A DNA stretch of 20,856 nt from Prevotella sp. UBA7764 (GTDB lineage Bacteria; Bacteroidota; Bacteroidia; Bacteroidales; Bacteroidaceae), in assembly GCA_002481295.1 (NCBI GenBank), contig DLDU01000063.1, positions 1 to 20,856 of the forward strand, given 5' to 3'. This document shows positions 14,574-20,856 of the stretch, piece by piece (the first letter of the stretch is position 1; every line of letters begins with the position of its first letter). The translations under genes were made by a program, and so were the position numbers. The notes beneath the pieces are model-generated. The model did no database searches and was not told the origin of the DNA. It was given only the letters and a program-made list of their open reading frames with translations.

Positions 14574-15857
14574 TTAATTCGGTGCATGACGGTAACAGAT
14601 CAGTGCGATGATGATGAAGATCAGGTTGGGCATCCATGCTGCAAGCATCGGCGGGAAGCCTGCGTTGATGGCAAAGGAGGCCGAAACGGTCTGCAACATG
14701 ATATAGGTGAAACTCAGTGCCAGTCCGATACCAAGGTACATGCCCATGCCGCCCTTACGCTTTCTGGCAGAGAGCGAAGCACCGATGATCGTCAGGATGA
14801 ACGAGGCGAAAGACGAGGCAATGCGTTTGTGATACTCCACCTCGTACTGCACGACGTTGCCCGAACCGCGGTTGATCTGTTTGGAGATGTAGTCTCGCAG
14901 TGCCGGCGAGGTAAACGTCTCCTGTTGTCCTTTGGAATAGACGAGATCCATCGGCTCCATCTGTATGATTGTGTCCTTGACATCACCGGTGGTGATATGC
15001 TCGCGCAGGCCCTTGAGCCGCCGTATCTTCCAATTGCTGAGTTTCCAATGGAACTTGTTGTCAGAGATGGTGTCGTACTGAATCGTCATGGCCGTGAGGT
15101 GCGAGATGAGTTTCTTGTCCTTGAAACGGTCGAGACAGAAGCCATAGCCCTGCTTTTGCGTGTCGTCGTAGTGCTGGATGTATGCGATCACGCCGGGTCC
15201 CACCTGCAACTGCACATTGTCGGCCGACGTCTGCTTCTTCTTGTTCTTGTACATCGACTCAAAGTTCTGCCGGATCACCGTGCCGTGGGGAATGACATAG
15301 GCCGAGAGGAAATATGACAGTCCGGCCAACAGCACACACGTGAACATGTATGGTCTGAGCAGTCGTTTGAACGAGATGCCTGTGGCCATCATGGCGATGA
15401 TCTCGGAGTTGCCGGCCATCTTCGACGTGAAGAAGATCACGGCAATGAAGACAAACAACGCGCTGAAGAGGTTGGCGAAGTAGGGGATGAAGTTGGCATA
15501 ATAGTCAAAGACGATGGCCCGCAACGGTGCATGATACTGGGTAAACTTCGCCAGGTTCTCATTGACATCGAAGACAATGGAGATGGAAATGATCAGGGCG
15601 ATGGAGAAGAAATAGGTGCCGATGAACTTGCGGATGATATACCAGTCGATCTTCTTGATATATCTGAAGGGATTGATGTACTTCAATACCCTGAGGAAAC
15701 GGAAGAGATGTCCGATCCACTTCAATATACGTTGCAGCAGACGAGTGTGGCGTGCTATCCAGCCAAAGCCCTTGTGCAGCCACGCCGGATGACGGCTCAT
15801 CCAGCGGGCTACCTTGTAGCGTCTGCGGTGTTTACGTATCTTGCTAAAACTTTTCAT
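14574..15857 (-). CDS. LptF/LptG (YjgP/YjgQ) family permease
   Basis: 427-residue inner-membrane protein of the LPS export complex family (LptB2FG), which extracts lipopolysaccharide from the inner membrane. The family core starts near residue 70 with IDWYIIRKFIGTYFFSIALIISISIVFDV (TM1). Further TM segments follow (YFANLFSALFVFIAVIFF and YMFTCVLLAGLSYFLSAYVIP), then a periplasmic beta-jellyroll region, then C-terminal TM segments (ASSFASFILTIIGASL, MYLGIGLALSFTYIMLQ, MLAAWMPNLIFIIIALICY). About 69 mostly basic residues precede the core, with Trp/Arg/His/Lys-rich amphipathic character, which is unusual. ATG at 15857 is used; a TTG at 15875 would overlap the tgt stop. It lies 14 bases after tgt and is probably co-transcribed with lon and tgt. 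LptF versus LptG cannot be decided. Confidence 0.88.
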   Translation of the reverse strand: MKSFSKIRKHRRRYKVARWMSRHPAWLHKGFGWIARHTRLLQRILKWIGHLFRFLRVLKYINPFRYIKKIDWYIIRKFIGTYFFSIALIISISIVFDVNENLAKFTQYHAPLRAIVFDYYANFIPYFANLFSALFVFIAVIFFTSKMAGNSEIIAMMATGISFKRLLRPYMFTCVLLAGLSYFLSAYVIPHGTVIRQNFESMYKNKKKQTSADNVQLQVGPGVIAYIQHYDDTQKQGYGFCLDRFKDKKLISHLTAMTIQYDTISDNKFHWKLSNWKIRRLKGLREHITTGDVKDTIIQMEPMDLVYSKGQQETFTSPALRDYISKQINRGSGNVVQYEVEYHKRIASSFASFILTIIGASLSARKRKGGMGMYLGIGLALSFTYIMLQTVSASFAINAGFPPMLAAWMPNLIFIIIALICYRHAPN

Positions 15858-15871
15858 GAACGTAACGATAA

Positions 15872-16999
15872 TCAAATTCTTCTGCCCAGCTGGTCAATCA
15901 CTGACCGCTTCCACTGCACAAAGTCGCCCTGCTCGATGTGCTGACGCGCATCGGTGACAAGACGGAGGTAGAATGCTAGGTTGTGGATGCTGGCAATCTG
16001 CATGGCCAACAGCTCACCGGCCTTGAACAGATGGTGGAGATAAGCCTTGGTATAGACTTTGTCTGTCTCACAGCCGTCCGGGTCGATAGGGGAGAAGTCC
16101 ATCTCCCATTTCTTGTTGCGCATGTTCATAGTGCCCTGATAGGTGAAGAGCATGGCATTGCGGCCGTTGCGTGTCGGCATGACACAGTCGAACATGTCCA
16201 CACCGCGCTCGATAGCCTCAAGGATATTCTGCGGTGTGCCTACACCCATGAGGTAGCGGGGCTTGTCCTTCGGCAGGATGTCGTTGACCACCTCGATCAT
16301 CTCATACATCACCTCGGTAGGCTCGCCGACAGCCAGTCCGCCGATGGCGTTACCGTCAGCGCCCTTGTCGGCGACAAACTTTGCGGCTTCCTGGCGCAGA
16401 TCCTTAAACGTACAGCCCTGCACGATCGGGAAGAGGCTCTGGTGATAGCCATAGAAGGGCTCGGTCTCGTTGAACCGCTTGATGCACCGGTCGAGCCAAC
16501 GCTGGGTCATGGCGAGGCTTTTCTTGGCATAAGCATAGTCGCTCTGTCCGGGAGGACACTCGTCGAGAGCCATCATGATGTCGGCACCGATGACACGCTC
16601 TGTGTCCATGACGTTCTCGGGAGTAAAGATGTGCTTGGAGCCGTCGATATGCGAGCGGAACTCACAGCCTTCCTCTCTCAGCTTGCGGATGCCCGTCAGC
16701 GAGAACACCTGGAAGCCACCGCTGTCGGTCAGGATCGGGCGCTCCCATCCATTGAAACCATGCAGTCCGCCTGCCGCACGCAACACTTCGAGTCCCGGAC
16801 GAAGGTATAGATGATAGGTGTTGCCCAAGATGATCTGTGCCTTGACCTGCTCGCGAAGCTCACGGAAGTGTACGCCCTTGACAGAGCCACACGTACCTAC
16901 GGGCATGAAGATCGGGGTCTTGATCTGTCCGTGGTCCGTGGTGATCAGTCCGGTACGTGCGTCACTGGCGTTGTCGGTATGTTGAAGTTCAAATGTCAT
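15872..16999 (-). CDS. tgt: tRNA-guanine transglycosylase (queuosine pathway)
   Basis: 375-residue enzyme that replaces guanine 34 of tRNAs with GUN anticodons by the queuosine precursor. The length is standard. Active-site motifs are present: ILTDSGGFQVFS with Asp92, MMALDECPP with Asp146, GGLAVGE (substrate loop), and MFDCVMPTRNGRNA with nucleophile Asp271. The C-terminal zinc site, normally CxCxxC plus a later His, reads DPDGCETDKVYTKAY: only Cys310 and His339 (in SIHNL) remain recognisable, with Asp313 where the third Cys would be. Such a loss may be common to the phylum. The gene begins 8 bases after the lon stop codon, so the two are surely one transcript, and the permease follows 14 bases later. 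Confidence 0.96.
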   Translation of the reverse strand: MTFELQHTDNASDARTGLITTDHGQIKTPIFMPVGTCGSVKGVHFRELREQVKAQIILGNTYHLYLRPGLEVLRAAGGLHGFNGWERPILTDSGGFQVFSLTGIRKLREEGCEFRSHIDGSKHIFTPENVMDTERVIGADIMMALDECPPGQSDYAYAKKSLAMTQRWLDRCIKRFNETEPFYGYHQSLFPIVQGCTFKDLRQEAAKFVADKGADGNAIGGLAVGEPTEVMYEMIEVVNDILPKDKPRYLMGVGTPQNILEAIERGVDMFDCVMPTRNGRNAMLFTYQGTMNMRNKKWEMDFSPIDPDGCETDKVYTKAYLHHLFKAGELLAMQIASIHNLAFYLRLVTDARQHIEQGDFVQWKRSVIDQLGRRI

Positions 17000-17007
17000 G
17001 CTGATGT

Positions 17008-19500
17008 TTATTCGTCTTTCTTCTTGTCATTGTCGTCGCTGTCCTCTTTGGGGATGGACAGATCGACGGGATGTTCCACAATCTCATCGGTGAGGGCAAA
17101 GTCCCAGACGTCCTGTACGTTCTCGACATAGTGGAACTCCACACCCTTGCGATACTTCTCGGGGATCTCCTCGATGTCTTTCTTGTTGTCGCGGCACATG
17201 ACGATGTCGGTGATGCCGGCACGTTTGGCAGCGAGAATCTTTTCCTTGATGCCACCCACGGGCAGCACTTTTCCACGCAGCGTGATCTCGCCTGTCATGG
17301 CCGTGTTCTTGCGTACCTTGCGCTGGGTGATAGCCGATGCGATCGATGTGGCGATGGTGATGCCGGCCGAGGGGCCGTCTTTCGGAGTAGCGCCTTCGGG
17401 CACATGGATGTGGATATTCCAGTTGTCGAAGATGCGGTAGTCGATGTTCAGCGTATCGCAGTGGGCTTTGACATATTGCAGGGCGATGATGGCACTTTCC
17501 TTCATCACGTCGCCAAGGTTACCCGTCAGCGTGAGCTTGCCGCCCTTGCCTTTGGACAGTGATGTCTCGATGAAGAGAATCTCACCGCCAACACTTGTCC
17601 ATGCCAGTCCCGTGACGACACCCGCATAGTCGTTGCCTTGGTAGATGTCGCGATAGAAAGGCGGATTGCCCAGCAGATCCTGCAAGACAGCAGGTGTGAT
17701 CGTGGTGTACTCCAACTCTCCGTCCATGGCTTTCTTGAAGGCCAGCTTGCGCAGTGCCTTGTTGATCTGCTTCTCCAACTGTCTCACACCACTCTCACGA
17801 GTATATGACTCGATGATCTTCTCCAATGCCTGCTTGGTGAACTTCACCGGCGGTTCGATAGTGTCGAGGCCCGTGTTTTTCAGTTCGCGTGGCACGAGAT
17901 GGCGTTTGGCGATCTCGATCTTCTCCTCCGTGATATAGCCCGACACCTCGATGATCTCCATACGGTCGAGCAATGGGCGCGGAATCGTGTTGAGATCATT
18001 GGCAGTAGCAATGAACAGCACCTTGGAGAGATCATAGTCTACATCCAGGAAGTTGTCGTGGAAAGCACTGTTCTGTTCCGGATCGAGCACCTCCAAGAGG
18101 GCTGACGACGGGTCGCCGTTGATGGTGTTCTGCGTCACCTTGTCGATCTCGTCGAGTATAAACACGGGATTTGAAGAGCCCGCCTTCTGAATGCTCTTGA
18201 TGATACGACCGGGCATGGCACCGACATAAGTGCGGCGATGACCGCGGATCTCGCTCTCGTCGTGGAGTCCGCCGAGCGACACACGCACATACTTACGCTT
18301 CATGGCTGCCGCAATGCTCTTGCCCAGTGAGGTCTTGCCGACTCCCGGTGGACCATAGAGACAGATGATCGGTGACTTCAGGTCGCCACGCAGCTGTAGC
18401 ACAGCGAGGTATTCCAGGATGCGCTCCTTGACCTTTTCCATGCCATAGTGGTCACGGTCGAGGATACGGCGGGCGCGTTTCAGATCGAGGTTGTCCTCAG
18501 TATATTCTCCCCATGGCAGGCTTACGAGTTGTTCGAGATAGTTGACTTGTACGCTGTACTCCGGACTCTGAGCATTGAACATATCGAGTTTGTCAAGCTC
18601 TTTTTTGAAGAGTTTGGCAACCTCATCGGGCCATTTCTTGTTCTTGGCTTTCTCTTCCAGCTCATGCTTCTCGGTAGAACCGTTGTCAGAGCCGAGCTCT
18701 TCGCGGATGTTCTTCATCTGCTGTTGCAGGAAGTACTCCTTTTGCTGCTCGTCAAGATCCTCATGTGTCTTCTGCCGAATCTGGTTTTTCAGTTCGTTGA
18801 GCTGTATGTCGCGGTTCTCCAGTTTCAGCAGTTCCATGAGTCGCTGTGAGATGTCACCGATCTGCAACAATTTGATTTTGTCACGTACGGAGAACGGCAG
18901 GTTCGTGCATACAAAGTTGATGAGCAGTGTGTCTTCGCCCATATTCTTCAGCGGCATCATTGTCTCACTGGGGATCTCGTCATTGACGTTGATGAGTCGC
19001 TCTGTGGTCGTATGCAGATCGGCCATAAAGGTTTTGTACTCATCAGTATTCTTCTCCTTGTCGTCAGGAATATGCTCGGGCGCAGGCTTTACAATACCGG
19101 TATAGTAAGGCTTGTAGCCAGTGATGGTCTCAAGTTCGCAGCGGCCGAGTGCCTGGAAGATCGCTGTGATGTTGCCGATATTAGGCATCTCGATCATCTT
19201 CACCAACCGAGCATAAACGCCGATCTTGTAGAGATCAGCGACTTTGGGAGAGTCGATATCAGCATTGCGCTGGCAGAAGATGGCACAAATCATGCCGTTG
19301 CCCGACTTATCGAGCTTCTTGGCCAGGTTGATACTGGCTTTTCTACCCAACAGGATTGGCACCAATATACCAGGGAAGAGCACCATGTTGCGCGTCGTCA
19401 ACACGGGAACTTCATCGGGAGCCTGAGTATTGAAGAGGGTAGAGGTGTCGCCTTCAAAGTCGGCGAACATCTGAATGGATGTATTTGGTTTCTTATTCAT
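17008..19500 (-). CDS. lon: ATP-dependent protease Lon
   Basis: 830-residue cytosolic AAA+ protease that degrades misfolded and regulatory proteins. The N-terminal LON substrate-binding domain starts near residue 30 ([19 protein letters not shown]). A coiled-coil region follows ([19 protein letters not shown], typical of Lon). The AAA+ domain has Walker [16 protein letters not shown] (about 380-394) and Walker [11 protein letters not shown]. The C-terminal protease domain has the Ser-Lys dyad: Ser711 in KDGPSAG and Lys754 in GGIKEKIL. A short acidic/lysine tail ends the protein. ATG at 19500 is chosen because the frame upstream (to 19599) crosses the promoter. It heads the lon-tgt-permease transcript and is divergent from trmN6. 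Confidence 0.97.
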   Translation of the reverse strand: MNKKPNTSIQMFADFEGDTSTLFNTQAPDEVPVLTTRNMVLFPGILVPILLGRKASINLAKKLDKSGNGMICAIFCQRNADIDSPKVADLYKIGVYARLVKMIEMPNIGNITAIFQALGRCELETITGYKPYYTGIVKPAPEHIPDDKEKNTDEYKTFMADLHTTTERLINVNDEIPSETMMPLKNMGEDTLLINFVCTNLPFSVRDKIKLLQIGDISQRLMELLKLENRDIQLNELKNQIRQKTHEDLDEQQKEYFLQQQMKNIREELGSDNGSTEKHELEEKAKNKKWPDEVAKLFKKELDKLDMFNAQSPEYSVQVNYLEQLVSLPWGEYTEDNLDLKRARRILDRDHYGMEKVKERILEYLAVLQLRGDLKSPIICLYGPPGVGKTSLGKSIAAAMKRKYVRVSLGGLHDESEIRGHRRTYVGAMPGRIIKSIQKAGSSNPVFILDEIDKVTQNTINGDPSSALLEVLDPEQNSAFHDNFLDVDYDLSKVLFIATANDLNTIPRPLLDRMEIIEVSGYITEEKIEIAKRHLVPRELKNTGLDTIEPPVKFTKQALEKIIESYTRESGVRQLEKQINKALRKLAFKKAMDGELEYTTITPAVLQDLLGNPPFYRDIYQGNDYAGVVTGLAWTSVGGEILFIETSLSKGKGGKLTLTGNLGDVMKESAIIALQYVKAHCDTLNIDYRIFDNWNIHIHVPEGATPKDGPSAGITIATSIASAITQRKVRKNTAMTGEITLRGKVLPVGGIKEKILAAKRAGITDIVMCRDNKKDIEEIPEKYRKGVEFHYVENVQDVWDFALTDEIVEHPVDLSIPKEDSDDNDKKKDE

Positions 19501-19557
19501 GAATATATTGTTCCTTGTTTCAAGCTGTGAGAAGGATCCTTTACTACTTTTAATGTG

Positions 19558-19565
19558 CAAAGTTA
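19558..19565 (-). promoter_or_regulatory. -7 promoter element for lon
   Basis: On the minus strand the sequence reads TTTTTGTAACTTTGCAC, with TAACTTTG matching TAnnTTTG and the same GTAnnTTTGC context as the other promoters here. It implies a transcript start near 19551 and a leader of about 50 bases before the ATG at 19500. No clear TTTG -33 box is seen at the usual spacing. Confidence 0.65.
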
Positions 19566-19619
19566 CAAAAATTATGGCATAATGTTTTAGTCTGTTCAAT
19601 AAAAAACGCTAAACCAAGT

Positions 19620-19641
19620 CTAACAATTGGCTAACAATTGG
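19620..19641. repeat. 11-bp direct repeat between lon and trmN6
   Basis: CTAACAATTGG occurs twice head to tail (19620-19630, 19631-19641). Each copy contains the palindrome CAATTG, and the two are one helical turn apart. The repeat lies between the divergent starts of lon and trmN6, just upstream of a weak -7-like TATGTTTA (19658-19665), so it could be a regulator site for either gene. Confidence 0.7.
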
Positions 19642-19684
19642 CTTTGCAGCAAAATAATATGTTTATGAGAGCGTTTAAGAGGTT

Positions 19685-20401
19685 ATGAGTCATACAGAAA
19701 AATTTGGTTTCCAGTTCCGACAATTCTTTGTCGGACAACAGCACTGTGCCATGAAGGTAGGTACAGACGGTGTGCTGCTTGGCGCATGGGCCACAGGTGG
19801 ACATCATATCCTTGACATCGGTACGGGTACGGGCGTGGTTGCGCTGATGATGGCACAGCGCTTTCCGTCAGCCGATATCGATGCCATAGAAGTGGATCAC
19901 GATGCCGCCGAACAAGCCACGGACAATGTGCGGCAATCCCCCTTCGCTTCCAGAGTTACTGTGACGCACACTGCCCTACAGAACTTTCATCCGTCAGCAC
20001 CATACGACAGTATCGTCTGCAATCCGCCATACTTTCTCAACAGCCTGAAAGCGCCCGAGACTTCGCGCTCGCTGGCCCGTCATGCGGGAGGCGACAGCCT
20101 GACGTTTCGTGATATTTTTGTTTTTGCAAAAGCAAACACTACGGACACTGGTGTTGTAAACGTCGTTGTGCCTACGCTCAGCCAGGAGGCTTTGGAGACC
20201 GAGGCTTATCTTTTGGGCTTCAGAAAAAAACGTGAGCTGCTTTTGCGCACGACCCCGCGAAAGCCTCTCTCGCGTGTGCTGGTCACCTTCAGCCGTTCCT
20301 CCCACTCTCCAGCAGAGCGATCCGAGCAGTGTCTGATGAATGCCGACGGCAGCAGAAGTGCCTGGTATCAGCAACTTACCGCCGATTTCTATGTCAAATA
20401 G
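19685..20401 (+). CDS. trmN6: tRNA1(Val) (adenine37-N6)-methyltransferase, TrmN6/YfiC family
   Basis: 238-residue SAM-dependent methyltransferase. FQFRQFFVGQQHCAMKVGTDGVLLGAWA is the characteristic N-terminal signature of the YfiC group. The SAM-binding motif I is ILDIGTGTG (42-50), with acidic AIEVDHDAA after it. The catalytic N6-adenine motif NPPYF is at 113-117. E. coli YfiC methylates A37 of tRNA1(Val), next to the anticodon. A purine-rich AAGAGG precedes the ATG. The gene is divergent from lon. The family assignment is firm; identity of the target tRNA in this organism is inferred. Confidence 0.92.
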   Translation: MSHTEKFGFQFRQFFVGQQHCAMKVGTDGVLLGAWATGGHHILDIGTGTGVVALMMAQRFPSADIDAIEVDHDAAEQATDNVRQSPFASRVTVTHTALQNFHPSAPYDSIVCNPPYFLNSLKAPETSRSLARHAGGDSLTFRDIFVFAKANTTDTGVVNVVVPTLSQEALETEAYLLGFRKKRELLLRTTPRKPLSRVLVTFSRSSHSPAERSEQCLMNADGSRSAWYQQLTADFYVK

Positions 20402-20661
20402 ACTGCCCCTTTTGAGGACAGAGAAGTGAACACTAATTACTTTCCGGCCCCTGCGAAGCGTCAGTAACTTGCGAAACTTGAATATTAAAACAAATTACAC
20501 GCTTGGTTGCGGAATTAAGGATACATGAAAGAACGGACTGCGGAACCCGATTTCTAAGGATTACTCCCAAAACCTTAGCCTTACTCTCAAAACCTGAACT
20601 AATTTATTAAAGGTGCTGACACAAATCTACTTTCCATTTCAAACAAAGATGCATGAAACAC
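20402..20661. other. Intergenic region with a 20-bp imperfect direct repeat
   Basis: No gene is supported; the minus-strand frame at 20607-20831 has no family features and overlaps the symporter promoter and start. TTACTCcCAAAACCT (20561-20575) and TTACTCtCAAAACCT (20581-20595) are two near-identical copies 20 bases apart. CTAAGG (20554-20559) and CCTTAG (20573-20578) form a 6-bp inverted repeat around the first copy. Confidence 0.5.
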
Positions 20662-20692
20662 TTGCCTATTCCACCATAAAGATGTACATTTG
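20662..20692 (+). promoter_or_regulatory. Bacteroidota promoter for the AGCS symporter gene
   Basis: TTG at 20662-20664, a 20-base gap, then TACATTTG at 20685-20692, again in the GTAnnTTTGC context. The predicted transcript start is near 20698, giving a leader of about 70 bases. In the leader, CAGAT (20725-20729) and ATCTG (20743-20747) form the outer stem of a hairpin with inner ATGG/CCAT. The leader is too short for a glycine riboswitch, and none of its motifs are seen. Confidence 0.65.
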
Positions 20693-20766
20693 CAGTCTGA
20701 ACAGTGATATTATAGAGAACAGAGCAGATATGGATTCCATGTATCTGACAGAATAACGGAAAGACT

Positions 20767-20856
20767 ATGATGGGAAACTTATTCTCAGCAGACGGATGGC
20801 TGAACCAGTCAATAACGGATGTCAATAACATATTGTGGACATACGTTGTCCTGGCA
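20767..20856 (+). CDS. Sodium:alanine symporter (AGCS) family protein, N-terminal fragment cut by the window edge
   Basis: An open frame of 30 codons reaches the window end with no stop. It reads MMGNLFSADGWLNQS then ITDVNNILWTYVVLA. The phrase 'I-x-D-V-N-N-I-L-W-T-Y-x-V-L' resembles the start of AGCS transporters, where a short amphipathic helix precedes TM1 (compare the family's typical IxxINDIVWSP...). These inner-membrane carriers import alanine or glycine with sodium. The start may be 20767 or 20770 (MM). Support comes from the dedicated promoter upstream. With only 30 residues the family call is tentative. Confidence 0.6.
   Translation, partial: MMGNLFSADGWLNQSITDVNNILWTYVVLA

Noticed and set aside
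15983..16810. 275-codon plus-strand frame opposite tgt
   Set aside because: Antisense to a clearly identified gene, with no promoter or family similarity.
20693..20766. Glycine riboswitch before the AGCS-like gene
   Set aside because: The leader is only about 70 bases and lacks the conserved aptamer core sequences.
20607..20831. Minus-strand 74-codon frame near the right edge
   Set aside because: Overlaps the symporter promoter and start region, no family features.

Overview
The window looks like chromosomal DNA from a member of the Bacteroidota, probably Bacteroidales and Prevotella-like. Three things point there. Five separate promoters carry the Bacteroidota -7 box (TAnnTTTG, here always inside GTAnnTTTGC). 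Shine-Dalgarno sequences are mostly weak and A-rich. Several families are typical of this phylum: DUF4421, DUF1460, and the lon-tgt-LptF/G permease order. I see no rRNA, tRNA, CRISPR array, transposase or phage gene.

Layout, left to right. Bases 1-546 are non-coding, with a degenerate 22-bp tandem repeat and a promoter. An NlpE-like lipoprotein follows (547-996). Next is a tripartite efflux operon on the plus strand (1159-5977): TolC-like outer-membrane protein, MacA-like adaptor, ABC ATPase and MacB-like permease, the last two being separate genes. A strong hairpin at 6002-6034 closes it. A second plus-strand operon (6200-9917) has its own promoter and encodes a Gfo/Idh/MocA oxidoreductase, a DUF4421 probable outer-membrane barrel, a DUF1460 NlpC/P60-like amidase and a YiiX-type permuted papain-fold hydrolase. 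A separate promoter then drives an ATP-grasp-like protein (9976-11043). The convergent junction at 11044-11194 holds a bidirectional terminator and a 14-bp tandem repeat.

From there to 19500 everything lies on the minus strand. In transcription order these are lon, tgt, an LptF/LptG-family permease, a DEAD-box RNA helicase with a long Asn/Arg-rich tail, and a C69 dipeptidase. lon is divergent from a TrmN6/YfiC-type tRNA methyltransferase (19685-20401). The window ends inside the first 30 codons of a probable sodium:alanine (AGCS) symporter with its own promoter.

How the genes fit together: the left part is envelope export. The centre (8.3-12.6 kb) concentrates enzymes that could cut or join small peptides: two envelope cysteine hydrolases, an ATP-grasp protein and a C69 dipeptidase, with an amino-acid symporter further along. 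The right part is protein and RNA quality control (Lon, Tgt, helicase, TrmN6) plus LPS transport. The least ordinary observations are the apparently degraded zinc site of Tgt, the uncharacterised ATP-grasp protein beside the two cysteine hydrolases, the long cationic N-terminal extension of the LptF/G permease, and a dispersed GATGAATGTTGAAT repeat that sits directly after stop codons. No clearly new system is proven here; the centre cluster is the best candidate.
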